Source: Virgibacillus ihumii (GTDB lineage: Bacteria > Bacillota > Bacilli > Bacillales > Amphibacillaceae). Taken from it: a stretch of DNA of 64,000 nt. The first letter of the stretch is position 1. Every line of letters begins with the position of its first letter. The translations under genes were made by a program, and so were the position numbers. The notes beneath the pieces were generated by a model, which saw only the letters and a program-made list of their open reading frames with translations, was not told the DNA's origin and ran no database searches. The DNA is taken from the NCBI RefSeq assembly GCF_902726655.1, contig NZ_CACVAN010000001.1, positions 2,356,001 through 2,420,000 on the forward strand, written 5' to 3'. Shown piece by piece: positions 1 to 9,693 of the stretch.

Positions 1-1
1 A

Positions 2-20
2 TTTGAAAATCCTCCTCAAA
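2..20 (-). promoter_or_regulatory. Ribosome binding site of atpE (gene lies outside the window)
   Basis: Reading the minus strand past the atpB stop, a strong GAGGAGG (positions 11-17) is followed by eight bases and then AT at the window edge. This fits the start of atpE, the c-ring subunit that normally follows atpB. The start codon itself is cut off. Confidence 0.55.
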
Positions 21-79
21 AATGTTTGTAATTTTTTATCCTGAATGAACAGGTTTATTACCAATTCTTAGAAAAAATC

Positions 80-817
<738 letters not shown>

Positions 818-820
818 TCA

Positions 821-1189
821 TTACTTTTTAAATTCAGACACAAAAAAATCTGCAATAATGACAATATAGGATGTCATCAGTCCAACTACTACTGCTATAA
901 TGTGGAAATGTTCTTCAAAACGAAGTGCTATCAATACTGCGAGTGCGACTGACGCGAGCCTCCCCACTGTACCAACGCCTTTTACTTTCTTATTCTTGGC
1001 TACTGCTTCTCCTACATCATCAATCTTTTTTTGCAAAAGCCATAAATTGTAAAAGCTGGCTGTGCTTCCTAACAGGAGTCCGAGGAAAATTCGCGGATAA
1101 GGAGTAAAGCCGGCCCCCAGCACCAATACTGCAAGAAGGTAAAACATCCATTTTCGCTGACGGGTTATCATAAGATCATAGTTTGACAT
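821..1189 (-). CDS. atpI: ATP synthase assembly protein AtpI
   Basis: The protein has 122 residues and four predicted membrane helices, as in AtpI/UncI, which helps assemble the c-ring and has been linked to Mg2+ handling in Bacillus. It is the first gene of the atp operon, directly before atpB. AGGAGAAG lies about nine bases before the ATG. The sequence is weakly conserved in this family, so the call rests mostly on size, topology and position. Confidence 0.9.
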   Translation of the reverse strand: MSNYDLMITRQRKWMFYLLAVLVLGAGFTPYPRIFLGLLLGSTASFYNLWLLQKKIDDVGEAVAKNKKVKGVGTVGRLASVALAVLIALRFEEHFHIIAVVVGLMTSYIVIIADFFVSEFKK

Positions 1190-1275
1190 GATTCGACTCT
1201 TCTCCTGATAATGTTGTGCAATTATTCAGCCTGGCTATCAGGCCTGGACTGAAATTCTGCCATCCACATTAGAAA

Positions 1276-1315
1276 AACCTGGTTCGCCCGCAACTTCAGG
1301 GCAAAAAACCCAGGA
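1276..1315 (-). terminator. Terminator-like hairpin in the atp leader
   Basis: On the minus strand an outer stem CCTGG/CCAGG and an inner stem GCCC/GGGC, separated by an uneven internal loop, are followed directly by TTTTTC. The structure lies between the predicted atp promoter and atpI, so it may act as an attenuator and not only as an end point. It is not a perfect stem, and function is inference. Confidence 0.4.
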
Positions 1316-1450
1316 TCGGTTCCTCATAAATTTTAAGAAGCAATGTGAGGTAAATCACTGCAGATGTGGAATATATTTTTTATACTAAAGTAAGATTTTT
1401 CTGCTAAAAAACACTATTATTTCAGTTTATACTGAAAACCTTACCATTCC

Positions 1451-1465
1451 ACACTAAGTTAGTGT
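1451..1465. promoter_or_regulatory. Perfect 7+1+7 palindrome at the atp start site
   Basis: ACACTAA-G-TTAGTGT is a perfect inverted repeat that overlaps the -10 element and predicted start point of the atp promoter. Its position fits a repressor operator. No known regulator was recognised. Confidence 0.45.
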
Positions 1466-1489
1466 ACATTAGCCACAGTCCGATGTCAA
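1461..1489 (-). promoter_or_regulatory. Candidate sigma-A promoter of the atp operon
   Basis: On the minus strand, a perfect TTGACA (1484-1489) is followed after exactly 17 bp by TACACT (1461-1466). It points to atpI and would give a leader of about 260 nt. Confidence 0.6.
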
Positions 1490-1696
1490 TCACAATGCAG
1501 CATCAAAAATCGGATGTCAGCTGCCAGTTTTAGACAGCTGAAATTCGACTTATTTCGACTCCTTTTTTCGAGCCGTGACATACACAGCTTAACCGCATTC
1601 CGTTTAACATTCTTTTACACTATTCATTATAAATGATTAAGCTTGTCAAAAACATGACGATTCTGTGAACTGGCATTTTTGTTCAGAAACCGAACG

Positions 1697-3904
1697 TTAA
1701 GGCTTTTTCACAATCGTCACTTCAGTCTGGTGACTTTCGATTTGTCCGTTTTTCAACTGTACGGTAATGACGGCCTGATATGTTCCCGGCTTGCCCAGTT
1801 CTGACTTTTTCAGCTGTCCTTTGACCATTCCCGGATCGACATCCTCCATCCGCAAAAACGTCCGGTCAAAGATAAGTGTTTCCGGATTGTACAGATTCAC
1901 TTCAATGCTGTCAGCCGGCTCTGTTACGTACATCTGGTAAACATATTTTTCATCGGAAAACGGCTTCAGGGAAAAACTGAATCCCATCGTTTTTGGATAA
2001 TCGGCAGTCTGATTGATGAACAAATATGGAAGTTCGTATGTTTCTTCATCCTGCATCAGTGTCAGCCAGCCTTGGTGAATTCCTTCATCCAAAAGATTGC
2101 TGTTCACACTGAGTTCCACCGGCACCTTTTTCGTTTCGCCCGCCGGAATGGTGAAGGAAAGCGGCAGGTGCCACATGATGCCTCGCTTCATTTCAGGGGT
2201 TTTAAATGTGTACGTTTGGTCATGGCTGCTGGTATTTTCGATTTTTAAATTGATCGTTTTTTTCTCTTTGTAGGAATCAATTTTTCCATACGACAGCAGT
2301 GGATTATACAGAATGGATGTCGTATTAATGGCTGCTTTTGGATCGATTTCACCCATACCCTGAACAATCGGTCTGATTGGCGTGCCATCTTTCCCGCTGA
2401 TGGTATGTGCAGTTGTCTTCAAAGCCCCGCTTATTTGTTTGGTTGACCAGTCAGGATGTGCTTCCTTTATGAGCGCAATCGCACCGGCGACATGCGGTGC
2501 GGCCATACTTGTCCCCTGCAGCTGCATATAGCCGTCTGGAACCGTGCTTAAAATATTGGTGCCCGGCGCACTGACATCCGGTTTGAGATCCCAGTTGACC
2601 GTTACCGGACCACGCGAACTGAACGCGGCAATATCCAATTTGGTAGTTGCATAATTTGTTTCCATATACAAAGAATTATTTTTTGCATGCTGAAGCAGCC
2701 ATTCACCTTCAGCTTTGGTAATGGATGCGACCGGAATTTGGATAGGATTGCCGGTGTTTTCAATGGAACCGCGAAATCCCCCCTTTGTATTATTGTAAAT
2801 CAGCACGGCAATCGCACCGGCCTCTTCAGCCTGTTTTGCCAGTTCAAAAAAAGGTACTTTCCCGCGCTGGATCAGGGCTATTTTTCCCTGAACATTATTT
2901 CCCGGAAACGGTGCAATCCGGTGATCGGTGGTAAAATTCCATGGTGGTGAACCTGCCATTAAGGCCAGTGGGATTTTTTTATCAAGCAAACTCTCCTGCA
3001 GGTATGGAACTTTTTGAGGATGGGCCGCTGCTCCGACTGAAATGGCGTTTGCGGCAGTTGCCGGTGAACCGACTGTCCATTTTTCCGGACCACTGTTGCC
3101 GTTCGCAATAACGACTGTCACTCCTTTTTCAACCGCCCGGTTAACCGCAACGCTTGTCGGAAAATCCGGGCCGTTGACTGTATTTCCGAGCGAAAGATTG
3201 ATGACATCAGCCCCGTCCTGGACTGCCTGTTCAAGCGCGGCAATCACCTGCACCGATGTACCGCGGCCGCCTGGGCCCAGTGCACGATATGCATAGATAT
3301 CCGCATCGGGAGCAACACCGGTCAGTTCGCCATCAGCTGCAATAATTCCAGCCACATGTGTCCCGTGCATCGTTGGGATTCCCTGCGCTTTAAGGGTTTC
3401 CATCGGATCATCATCCAAGTCCACCAGGTCAAAACCACCTTTATAATTTTCAGCAAGGTCCGGGTGGTTATACGCGATACCAGTATCTATCACGGCAACC
3501 TGCACCCCGTCACCGGAATATTTTGTATTGTTGATTGCTGCCGGGATAACAGCGTCTTTTTTGATTGGTTCAGCCAGCTTGACTGCTGATGAACGGTCCA
3601 CATTTGTTTCATATATCGCTGTCGGATGAATTGTTTTAATAAAATCAAGCGAACCCATGCGCTCAAACCGTCTGGGTGATGCCTTCAGCGCGATTCCGTT
3701 AAACAGCTTGTCATACACCGCGATAATTTCGACATATGGATAATGGTTGATGATGTATTGTTTGTGCTCGTGCGGATCACCCTCCACCTCGATGATGATC
3801 GATGCTTTATTGTTGTTCATTTTGTTGGTATGGTTTATTTCCGCACCTGCGATTGAAGGAAGCAGTGTGACTGCGGTCAGAAGCAGAATCATTATGTAGC
3901 GCAT
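1697..3904 (-). CDS. Secreted S8 subtilisin-like serine protease with PA domain (Vpr type)
   Basis: This is an extracellular protease of 735 residues. It has a signal peptide (about 1-21, hydrophobic core then AGA), an I9-type propeptide (about 35-105) and a split S8 catalytic domain. The triad is D140 (VAVIDTG), H180 (HGTHVAG) and S466 (GTSMAAPH), with N270 for the oxyanion hole. A PA domain of about 100 residues is inserted near 315-415. A fibronectin-like C-terminal region follows and no sorting motif is seen. The layout matches B. subtilis Vpr (minor extracellular protease), though this protein is shorter. AAAAGGGG lies before the chosen ATG. It stands alone, with a 20-bp repeat array upstream. 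Confidence 0.93.
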   Translation of the reverse strand: MRYIMILLLTAVTLLPSIAGAEINHTNKMNNNKASIIIEVEGDPHEHKQYIINHYPYVEIIAVYDKLFNGIALKASPRRFERMGSLDFIKTIHPTAIYETNVDRSSAVKLAEPIKKDAVIPAAINNTKYSGDGVQVAVIDTGIAYNHPDLAENYKGGFDLVDLDDDPMETLKAQGIPTMHGTHVAGIIAADGELTGVAPDADIYAYRALGPGGRGTSVQVIAALEQAVQDGADVINLSLGNTVNGPDFPTSVAVNRAVEKGVTVVIANGNSGPEKWTVGSPATAANAISVGAAAHPQKVPYLQESLLDKKIPLALMAGSPPWNFTTDHRIAPFPGNNVQGKIALIQRGKVPFFELAKQAEEAGAIAVLIYNNTKGGFRGSIENTGNPIQIPVASITKAEGEWLLQHAKNNSLYMETNYATTKLDIAAFSSRGPVTVNWDLKPDVSAPGTNILSTVPDGYMQLQGTSMAAPHVAGAIALIKEAHPDWSTKQISGALKTTAHTISGKDGTPIRPIVQGMGEIDPKAAINTTSILYNPLLSYGKIDSYKEKKTINLKIENTSSHDQTYTFKTPEMKRGIMWHLPLSFTIPAGETKKVPVELSVNSNLLDEGIHQGWLTLMQDEETYELPYLFINQTADYPKTMGFSFSLKPFSDEKYVYQMYVTEPADSIEVNLYNPETLIFDRTFLRMEDVDPGMVKGQLKKSELGKPGTYQAVITVQLKNGQIESHQTEVTIVKKP

Positions 3905-4012
3905 GCATCATGTCCCCTTTTTATGGATAGGTTTTGTAAAAAAAGGAAAATCATGCATCGACGGGGTGCGAATTTTTGAGGGTTGAGACATGAAGTGTTG
4001 ACTTATGATCTT

Positions 4013-4212
4013 GTGCGGTTGATGTTTTTCCTGTGCGGTTGATGTTTTGCTCGTGCGGTTGATGTTCCGCTCGTACGGTTGATGTTCCGCTCGTGCGGTT
4101 GATGTTTCGCTCGTGCGGTTGATGTTTCGCCCGTGCGGTTGATGTTTCGCCCGTGCGGTTGATGTTTCGCCCGTGCGGTTGATGTTCCACCCGTGCGGTT
4201 GATGTTTTCTAT
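4013..4212 (+). repeat. Array of ten exact 20-bp repeats, GTGCGGTTGATGTT family
   Basis: Ten consecutive 20-bp units start at 4013, 4033, 4053 and so on to 4193. Each has the core GTGCGGTTGATGTT with one or two changes and a variable six-base tail (YCGCYC type). The array lies between the mnaA terminator and the subtilase start. The same family recurs at 61021-61190. Open reading frames through it exist in several frames because stops are absent from the repeat, and they are not genes. Confidence 0.95.
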
Positions 4213-4245
4213 ATCCATGGATCACCGCTCGACCATCATCAGCAC

Positions 4246-4277
4246 AAAAGAGACCCAGCCCTCAGACTGGGTCTCCG
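4246..4277 (-). terminator. Intrinsic terminator of mnaA
   Basis: A perfect 9-bp stem GAGACCCAG/CTGGGTCTC with an 8-base loop is followed on the minus strand by TTTT. It lies directly after the mnaA stop codon. Confidence 0.85.
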
Positions 4278-4284
4278 TATCTTC

Positions 4285-5400
4285 CTACTTATTAAAATAC
4301 TCCACAATTGCGTCGGCGATTTTTTCCGATGCTCGTCCATCACCATACGGATTGGACGCTTCAGCCATTTTTTCATGAGCATCGTGATCCGACAACAATT
4401 CATGTGCCATCTCAAAAATAGTATCTTCATCGGTGCCGGCTAGTTTCAATGTACCTGCATCAATGCCTTCAGGACGTTCGGTCGTATCACGCAATACGAG
4501 AACAGGAACACCAAGGGATGGCGCTTCTTCCTGAACACCGCCGGAATCGGTCAAAATCAGATGCGACCTGGCTGCGAAGTTATGAAAATCCACTACTCCT
4601 AGCGGTTCAATCAGCTGAATGCGCTCATCGTTACCGAGAATTTCATTCGCTGTTTCCTGGACAACCGGATTCAGATGGACCGGATAAATCACCTGAATAT
4701 CATCATGTGTTTCGACAAGCCGCTTAATCGCGCGAAACATCTGCCGCATGTTATTGCCAAGGTTTTCCCGGCGGTGAGCAGTCATGAGCACGAGCCGCTT
4801 GCCATTCAAGCCATCGATTATCGGACTTGAGTACGCTTCATCCACTGTTGTTTTCAAAGCATCAATCGCCGTGTTTCCAGTCACAAAAATACGATCAGCC
4901 CTCTTATTTTCAGCAAGCAGATTTTGCCTTGATTTTTCCGTTGGGGCAAAATGAAAGTCAGCCATCACGCCAGTCAACTGCCGGTTCATTTCTTCCGGGT
5001 AAGGGGAATATTTATTCCATGTGCGGAGCCCTGCTTCCACATGCCCGACCGCAATCTGATTATAGTAACCGGCGAGCGATGCCGCAAATGTTGTCGTTGT
5101 ATCGCCATGAACAAGCACGATGTCAGGCTCCGTTTTTTTCATAACCTCATCAAGCCCTTCCAATGCGCGGGTTGTTATCTGCGCAAGGGACTGCTTTTCC
5201 CGCATAATATTCAAATCAAAGTCCGGCGTAATCCCGAAAATATCAAGTACCTGATCAAGCATTTCGCGATGCTGCGCGGTAACAGCCACAATCGGCTCAA
5301 ACATGTCCGGTCGTTTTTTCAGTTCAAGAACGACCGGAGCCATTTTTATTGCTTCCGGTCTCGTCCCGAACGTCGTCATCACTTTAATCGGTCCAGCCAT
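4285..5400 (-). CDS. mnaA: UDP-N-acetylglucosamine 2-epimerase (non-hydrolysing)
   Basis: The enzyme interconverts UDP-GlcNAc and UDP-ManNAc, supplying ManNAc for teichoic acid linkage units and other wall polymers. The 371-residue protein shows the family motifs GTRPEAIK (12-19), HGDT (98-101), GHVEAGLR (119-126), TAHRRENLG (207-215) and SGGVQEEAPS (286-295). GGAGTG precedes the ATG. It starts 18 bp after upp, and the two genes are co-directional as in B. subtilis (mnaA/yvyH-type enzymes at the upp locus). A strong terminator follows it. Confidence 0.95.
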   Translation of the reverse strand: MAGPIKVMTTFGTRPEAIKMAPVVLELKKRPDMFEPIVAVTAQHREMLDQVLDIFGITPDFDLNIMREKQSLAQITTRALEGLDEVMKKTEPDIVLVHGDTTTTFAASLAGYYNQIAVGHVEAGLRTWNKYSPYPEEMNRQLTGVMADFHFAPTEKSRQNLLAENKRADRIFVTGNTAIDALKTTVDEAYSSPIIDGLNGKRLVLMTAHRRENLGNNMRQMFRAIKRLVETHDDIQVIYPVHLNPVVQETANEILGNDERIQLIEPLGVVDFHNFAARSHLILTDSGGVQEEAPSLGVPVLVLRDTTERPEGIDAGTLKLAGTDEDTIFEMAHELLSDHDAHEKMAEASNPYGDGRASEKIADAIVEYFNK

Positions 5401-5418
5401 TGTCAGTTCACTCCACTA

Positions 5419-6048
5419 TTATTTGGTGCCGAACAGGCGGTCACCGGCATCGCCAAGCCCTGGAACAATGTATCCATGCTCGTCCAGTTTTTCATCCAGT
5501 GCACCAAGATAGATATCAACATCAGGATGATCTTCTTTGATCACTTCAACGCCTTCCGGGGCCGCAACCAGACACATCAGACGAATTTGCTTTGCCCCGC
5601 GCTTTTTTAAGGAGTGAATGGTTTCATTCGCTGATCCGCCTGTCGCAAGCATTGGATCAATGACAATCAGTTCGCGCTCCTCAATATCTTTCGGCAGTTT
5701 AATGTAGTATTCCACCGGCTTCAGTGTCTCGGGATCGCGGTACAACCCGACATGTCCGACACGTGCGGCCGGGATCAGATTCAGCATACCGTCAACCATG
5801 CCAAGTCCGGCACGGAGAATCGGGATCAGTCCGATTTTTTTGCCGGCAAGCACTTTCGTCTGTGCTTCCATGACAGGTGTTTGAACCGTATTTTCCTGAA
5901 GCGGGAGATTACGTGTTATTTCAAACGCCATCAACATCGCAACCTCGTCCACAAGCTCGCGGAATTCCTTCGTTCCCGTATTTTTATCTCGTATGTACGT
6001 CAGCTTATGTTGAATTAATGGATGATCCAGTACGTGCACTTTACCCAT
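5419..6048 (-). CDS. upp: Uracil phosphoribosyltransferase
   Basis: This pyrimidine salvage enzyme converts uracil and PRPP to UMP. The 209-residue protein carries the PRPP loop [12 protein letters not shown] (129-140) and the C-terminal uracil-binding segment [13 protein letters not shown] (192-204). AAAGGAGTGATC precedes the ATG. It sits between glyA and mnaA on the same strand, with a 21-bp repeat array in the gap upstream. Length and motifs are typical of Bacillus Upp. Confidence 0.97.
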   Translation of the reverse strand: MGKVHVLDHPLIQHKLTYIRDKNTGTKEFRELVDEVAMLMAFEITRNLPLQENTVQTPVMEAQTKVLAGKKIGLIPILRAGLGMVDGMLNLIPAARVGHVGLYRDPETLKPVEYYIKLPKDIEERELIVIDPMLATGGSANETIHSLKKRGAKQIRLMCLVAAPEGVEVIKEDHPDVDIYLGALDEKLDEHGYIVPGLGDAGDRLFGTK

Positions 6049-6147
6049 TTTCTGATCACTCCTTTGAAATTTGTTGCATCTTTAAAATTGTACTGAAAAA
6101 AAGATGTGCTTTCAAGTCAGATTTTATGCTGCACCTGAAACGAAATC

Positions 6148-6217
6148 CTGATGGAAGTGCTGTTTTCGCTGATAGGACACCTAAAGTTCCTGATAGGAGT
6201 CCAATTGTTTCTGATAG
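6148..6217 (+). repeat. Short 21-bp repeat array, CTGATAG family
   Basis: CTGAT(A/G)G recurs at 6148, 6169, 6190 and 6211, exactly 21 bp apart, with unrelated spacer sequence between the cores. It lies upstream of upp, after the glyA terminator. Confidence 0.8.
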
Positions 6218-6257
6218 AAAGCAGTGAAAACTGTCCAAAACCAACCTGTGTTGCAGC

Positions 6258-6293
6258 AAACAAAAGGATGCCCCCGTTCAAGGGAACATCCTA
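6258..6293 (-). terminator. Intrinsic terminator of glyA
   Basis: An 11-bp stem (AGGATG…CATCCT with G-U pairs) and 6-base loop are followed by TTTTG on the minus strand, just past the glyA stop. Confidence 0.8.
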
Positions 6294-6298
6294 ATCTA

Positions 6299-7534
6299 TT
6301 AAGCATATAATGGAGACTTGTCGGTCAGCGCTTTGACGCGGTTTGCTGCTTCACGCAATGCAGCTTCATCTTCATGATTTTTCAGCGTATGGGCAATGAT
6401 CGAGGCGATCTCTTTCATTTCTGCCTCGCGGAAGCCGCGTGACGTCACGGCTGCAGTACCGATACGGAGTCCGCTTGTGACAAACGGGCTTTCCTGATCA
6501 AACGGAATCGTATTTTTGTTTGCGGTAATACCAATATCATCCAACACTTTTTCGGCAACTTTACCGGTCAAATTAAGTGTTGTTACATCAACAAGCAACA
6601 AATGGTTATCCGTTCCGCCTGATACAACCCGCACACCTTCAGCGACCAATGCTTCGGCAAGCGTACTGGCATTAACGACAATTTGTTTGCTGTATGCTTT
6701 AAAATCATCGGACAACGCCTCTTTAAATGATACCGCCTTTGCTGCGATAACGTGCATTAACGGGCCGCCCTGCATACGAGGGAAAACAGCCTTGTCAATT
6801 TTTTTCGCGAATTCCTCTTTGCAAAGAATCATGCCGCCGCGTGGGCCGCGCAATGTTTTGTGTGTTGTCGTTGTGACAAAATGTGCATGTGGCACAGGAT
6901 TCGCATGCAGGCCTGCTGCGACAAGTCCGGCGATATGTGCCATGTCGACCATCAGGTATGCATCGACTGCATCGGCAATTTCGCGGAACTTGGCAAAATC
7001 AAGTTCACGTGAGTAGGCACTTGCACCTGCAACAATCAATTTTGGCTTCACTTCTTTTGCTTTTTCCAAAACAGCATCATAATCCAGTTTTTCAGACTCT
7101 TTATCAACACCATAATCCACAAAATTATACAATTTCCCGCTGAAGTTTACCGGACTGCCATGGGTAAGGTGTCCGCCATGATCCAGACTCATTCCGAGTA
7201 CCGTGTCACCTGGCTCAAGCGCCGTGAAGTAGACGGCCATGTTCGCCTGTGCACCGGAATGCGGCTGTACGTTGGCATGGTCTGCACCGAACAGTTCTTT
7301 GGCGCGATCGCGTGCGAGGTTCTCCACGACGTCAACATGTTCACACCCGCCATAGTAGCGTTTGCCGGGATAGCCTTCCGCATATTTGTTCGTCAGCACC
7401 GAACCCATTGCCTCCATGACTGCTTCAGAGACAAAGTTTTCGGAAGCGATTAATTCAATCTTTTCCTGCTGACGCTTTCTTTCATCCTGCATTGCATTGT
7501 ACAGTTCCTGATCTGCTTGTTTTAGATGTTCCAA
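6299..7534 (-). CDS. glyA: Serine hydroxymethyltransferase
   Basis: A PLP enzyme that converts serine and tetrahydrofolate to glycine and methylene-THF, the main one-carbon source. The 411-residue protein has the PLP lysine at K226 in [14 protein letters not shown]. Its N-terminus aligns with B. subtilis GlyA (MKHLPAQ…) if translation starts at a TTG preceded by GAGGGGG; no ATG fits as well. ywlG is 40 bp upstream on the same strand. Confidence 0.97.
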   Translation of the reverse strand: MEHLKQADQELYNAMQDERKRQQEKIELIASENFVSEAVMEAMGSVLTNKYAEGYPGKRYYGGCEHVDVVENLARDRAKELFGADHANVQPHSGAQANMAVYFTALEPGDTVLGMSLDHGGHLTHGSPVNFSGKLYNFVDYGVDKESEKLDYDAVLEKAKEVKPKLIVAGASAYSRELDFAKFREIADAVDAYLMVDMAHIAGLVAAGLHANPVPHAHFVTTTTHKTLRGPRGGMILCKEEFAKKIDKAVFPRMQGGPLMHVIAAKAVSFKEALSDDFKAYSKQIVVNASTLAEALVAEGVRVVSGGTDNHLLLVDVTTLNLTGKVAEKVLDDIGITANKNTIPFDQESPFVTSGLRIGTAAVTSRGFREAEMKEIASIIAHTLKNHEDEAALREAANRVKALTDKSPLYA

Positions 7535-7574
7535 AGTGATTCCCCCTCGTAAAAATTTTTAGTGTATACATTGC

Positions 7575-8132
7575 TTAATTCATAGGTTCATAGACTGCAC
7601 GCTTACCGCCAATCAGTTTTGGTCTGGTGCGTGCTGCATTGACTCGTGCCTCGCCGATTGCCCGCTTGTTAAAACGGAGCGGGACAGCAACTTTTTTCAA
7701 GTGCATGCCGATCATCGTTTCACCAATATCGATGCCATTGTCAGCCTTAATTGTTTCGACGACAACCGGCTGTTCCATGTGATGGTATGCATAAGATGCC
7801 ATTGATCCACCCGCACCAGGCATTGGAACCGCCGAGACTTGCTCGAGATGATGCTGTTGCATCGTTTTCTTTTCAACAACGAGTGAACGGTTTAAATGTT
7901 CACAGCATTGAAAAGCCAGTTCCACATCTGTTTGCTGCTGCATGTCCCTTAGTGCATCAAAAATCACCGCTGCAGCTTCATCACTCCAGGATGTGCCGAT
8001 GTTGCTGCCAACAACTTCACTTGTCGAGCAACCGATTACAAATAAATCACCTTTTTTCAAATGACCGCTGTTTTGAAACTCTGTCAAAACAGCTTCGGTA
8101 TCCTCTTTAACCTGCTGAATAAAATCGTTCAT
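7575..8132 (-). CDS. ywlG: UPF0340 family protein YwlG
   Basis: The 185-residue protein belongs to the YwlG family (TIGR01440), whose function is unknown. Visible conserved stretches are FVIGCSTSEVVG near the N-terminus, MPGAGGSMASYAY in the middle and NAARTRPKLIGGKRA near the end. It sits between rpiB and glyA exactly as in B. subtilis, which is the main support for the name. The upstream ribosome binding site (GGCAGG) is weak. Confidence 0.9.
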   Translation of the reverse strand: MNDFIQQVKEDTEAVLTEFQNSGHLKKGDLFVIGCSTSEVVGSNIGTSWSDEAAAVIFDALRDMQQQTDVELAFQCCEHLNRSLVVEKKTMQQHHLEQVSAVPMPGAGGSMASYAYHHMEQPVVVETIKADNGIDIGETMIGMHLKKVAVPLRFNKRAIGEARVNAARTRPKLIGGKRAVYEPMN

Positions 8133-8254
8133 GTTGATCGCCTGCCTTTAAACTGGCAGCAATTCGCCACTTCAAATTACATTGGCAGCTGCCGGAACTG
8201 TCCGTTCGCTTACCTGACTGTCAGTGGGAAAACCCTGACGTTGGGTTCACGTTA

Positions 8255-8692
8255 TTAACCTTCATAAGCAGTGACTTTTCCGATACGGTTGGCATGCCGT
8301 CCACCGTCAAAGTCTGTTTCCAGCCATGTTCTGGCAATTTCTGCTGCAAGACCCGGTCCAATGACACGTTCACCCATTGCCAGAACGTTGGAGTCATTGT
8401 GCTGACGGGTCAATTTGGCACTGTACACGTCATGGGTCAATGCACAACGGATGCCTTTTACTTTATTGGCGGAAATGGACATGCCGATTCCTGTGCCGCA
8501 AATGAAAATCCCCCGGTCAAATTCACCTTTGGCCACGCGTTCAGCAGCAGGCAGTGCATAGTCCGGATAATCAACAGATGTCTCACATGTACAGCCGGTA
8601 TCTTCATAGTCGATATTCATTTCCTCGAGCAGATTTCGTACTTCTTCACGCAATTTCGCGCCTGCATGGTCTGAGGTTAAAATGACTTTCAT
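8255..8692 (-). CDS. rpiB: Ribose-5-phosphate isomerase B
   Basis: The enzyme interconverts ribose-5-phosphate and ribulose-5-phosphate in the pentose phosphate pathway. The 145-residue protein has the N-terminal SDHAG motif (7-11), the catalytic cysteine C65 in FICGTGIGMS, and H98 in TRQHND. GAGGAG precedes the ATG. Called ywlF in B. subtilis, it keeps the ywlE-rpiB-ywlG order here. Confidence 0.96.
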   Translation of the reverse strand: MKVILTSDHAGAKLREEVRNLLEEMNIDYEDTGCTCETSVDYPDYALPAAERVAKGEFDRGIFICGTGIGMSISANKVKGIRCALTHDVYSAKLTRQHNDSNVLAMGERVIGPGLAAEIARTWLETDFDGGRHANRIGKVTAYEG

Positions 8693-8786
8693 GATTCGAA
8701 CGCTCCTCTCGATGTAGTTTCCAATCTATCTCCATTATGCATCAGTTTTGCTTAAATTTTAAGTATTTCTGTCTATGTCCCATATT

Positions 8787-8885
8787 GTTCGCATGAGTTT
8801 GGCGGTAGTTCGCACGTTTGACCCGATGTTCGCACGAGTTTAGCGGTAGTTCGCACGTTTGACCCGGAGTTCGCACGAGTTTTTG
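8787..8885 (+). repeat. TTCGCACG repeat array with alternating units
   Basis: GTTCGCAYG occurs at 8787, 8808, 8828, 8849 and 8869. Linkers alternate (AGTTTRGCGGTA, then TTTGACCCGRW), so the higher-order unit is 41 bp (21+20). It lies between rpiB and ywlE. A related array is at 58037-58196. Confidence 0.9.
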
Positions 8886-8922
8886 CACGAAACTTGCTGT
8901 ACGGCACTCGCCAATTGAAGAT

Positions 8923-9525
8923 TCACTTTATTTTCTTTGCAAGCAGCCCGACATATTTCTCCAACTCTTCAAGTGTTTTCTGATACGTTTCCAGACTGCC
9001 GCCAAACGGATCGGAAATATCATAATTAATAATATTCGCTTCCAGATAACGGATGTTATTTATGTCAGCTTCCAGCTCTTCAGCCAGCTTTTTTTCCAGC
9101 TTCGGATTGCTGATCTGATGCTGGTTCTCCTGAATGATTTTGGATCGTTTCTCTTCCAAATCTGCATATGCTTTGGTCAGTTCATTCCATATTTTCTTAT
9201 CAGATTCAGAAACATATTCCTTTAATGTAAAATATTTCTCCTGGAAGTCAGGGTGCTGCATAATCAGCGATTGCTTGTGCTGTGTGGTCATCGTAATCAC
9301 AAGATCTGCCCAGTCCAGTAAAATGTCGGTAACAGGCTGTGACCTGGAATCAATCGGGATATTTTTATGTTCCAGCGCCTTGATTGCTTTCGAATTCGGG
9401 CGCTGATCATCGACAGCAAAAATCCCCGCCGATTGCACATTGACATCCGGTATTATATGACGAATCAACGCCTCGGCCATCGGGCTTCGGCACGTATTTC
9501 CGGTACAAACGAATAAAATGTTCAT
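8923..9525 (-). CDS. ywlE: Protein-arginine phosphatase YwlE, with a long insertion
   Basis: A low-molecular-weight phosphatase that removes phosphate from arginine residues marked by McsB for ClpCP. The catalytic loop CTGNTCRS holds C7 and R13, and T11 is the residue associated with arginine-phosphate specificity. The general acid is D172 in DPFGG. The protein is 200 residues, against about 150 for B. subtilis YwlE. The extra length is one charged, helix-prone insertion at about 106-165, between LKEYV and DPFGG. GGGGGATC precedes the ATG. Position between mntP and rpiB fits. Confidence 0.92.
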   Translation of the reverse strand: MNILFVCTGNTCRSPMAEALIRHIIPDVNVQSAGIFAVDDQRPNSKAIKALEHKNIPIDSRSQPVTDILLDWADLVITMTTQHKQSLIMQHPDFQEKYFTLKEYVSESDKKIWNELTKAYADLEEKRSKIIQENQHQISNPKLEKKLAEELEADINNIRYLEANIINYDISDPFGGSLETYQKTLEELEKYVGLLAKKIK

Positions 9526-9652
9526 TTGGGATCCCCCATTTTATAACTTCCATAACACAAACTATACCATAGAAAATTTTACGTGTCAGAAAAAATAGTC
9601 AAGAAATTGACAAAAGTGCAGTTGGCAGTTTAACACAGGGTTAAATTGCAAT

Positions 9653-9690
9653 AAAAAAGATTTCCCGCTCAGCTGCAGAAAATCCTTTCG
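9653..9690 (-). terminator. Terminator after mntP
   Basis: A stem of roughly ten pairs with a bulge (AAAGGATTT…AAATCTTT on the minus strand) ends in a run of six T, close behind the mntP stop. Confidence 0.65.
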
Positions 9691-9693
9691 TCA

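Larger units (their letters stand above)
1190..1696. other. Intergenic region holding the atp promoter and long leader
   Basis: This 507-bp gap has no convincing gene. It holds a candidate atp promoter (1461-1489), a perfect palindrome over the predicted start site (1451-1465), a leader of about 260 nt with a terminator-like hairpin (1276-1315), and a weaker inverted repeat around CAGCTG (about 1520-1545). No clean terminator is visible for the subtilase gene upstream. Confidence 0.6.

Noticed and set aside
1626..1649. TTGACA and TATAAT near the subtilase end as an atp promoter
   Set aside because: Only 12 bp separate them, too short for sigma-A. The pair at 1461-1489 has the correct 17 bp.
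4013..4212. CRISPR array
   Set aside because: The period is 20 bp with no unique spacers of 25-40 bp, and no cas genes are present. The same holds for the other arrays.
3908..4225. Open frames with HQPHERNINRT-like repeats across the 20-bp array (also 60967-61245)
   Set aside because: Three overlapping frames are all open only because the repeat lacks stops. A 20-bp period shifts frame every unit, and there is no ribosome binding site.
4951..5610. 219-codon plus-strand frame opposite mnaA and upp
   Set aside because: It is antisense to two conserved genes, with no ribosome binding site and an unlikely composition. Other long antisense frames (13047-13544, 34633-35484, 38756-39529) were dropped for the same reason.
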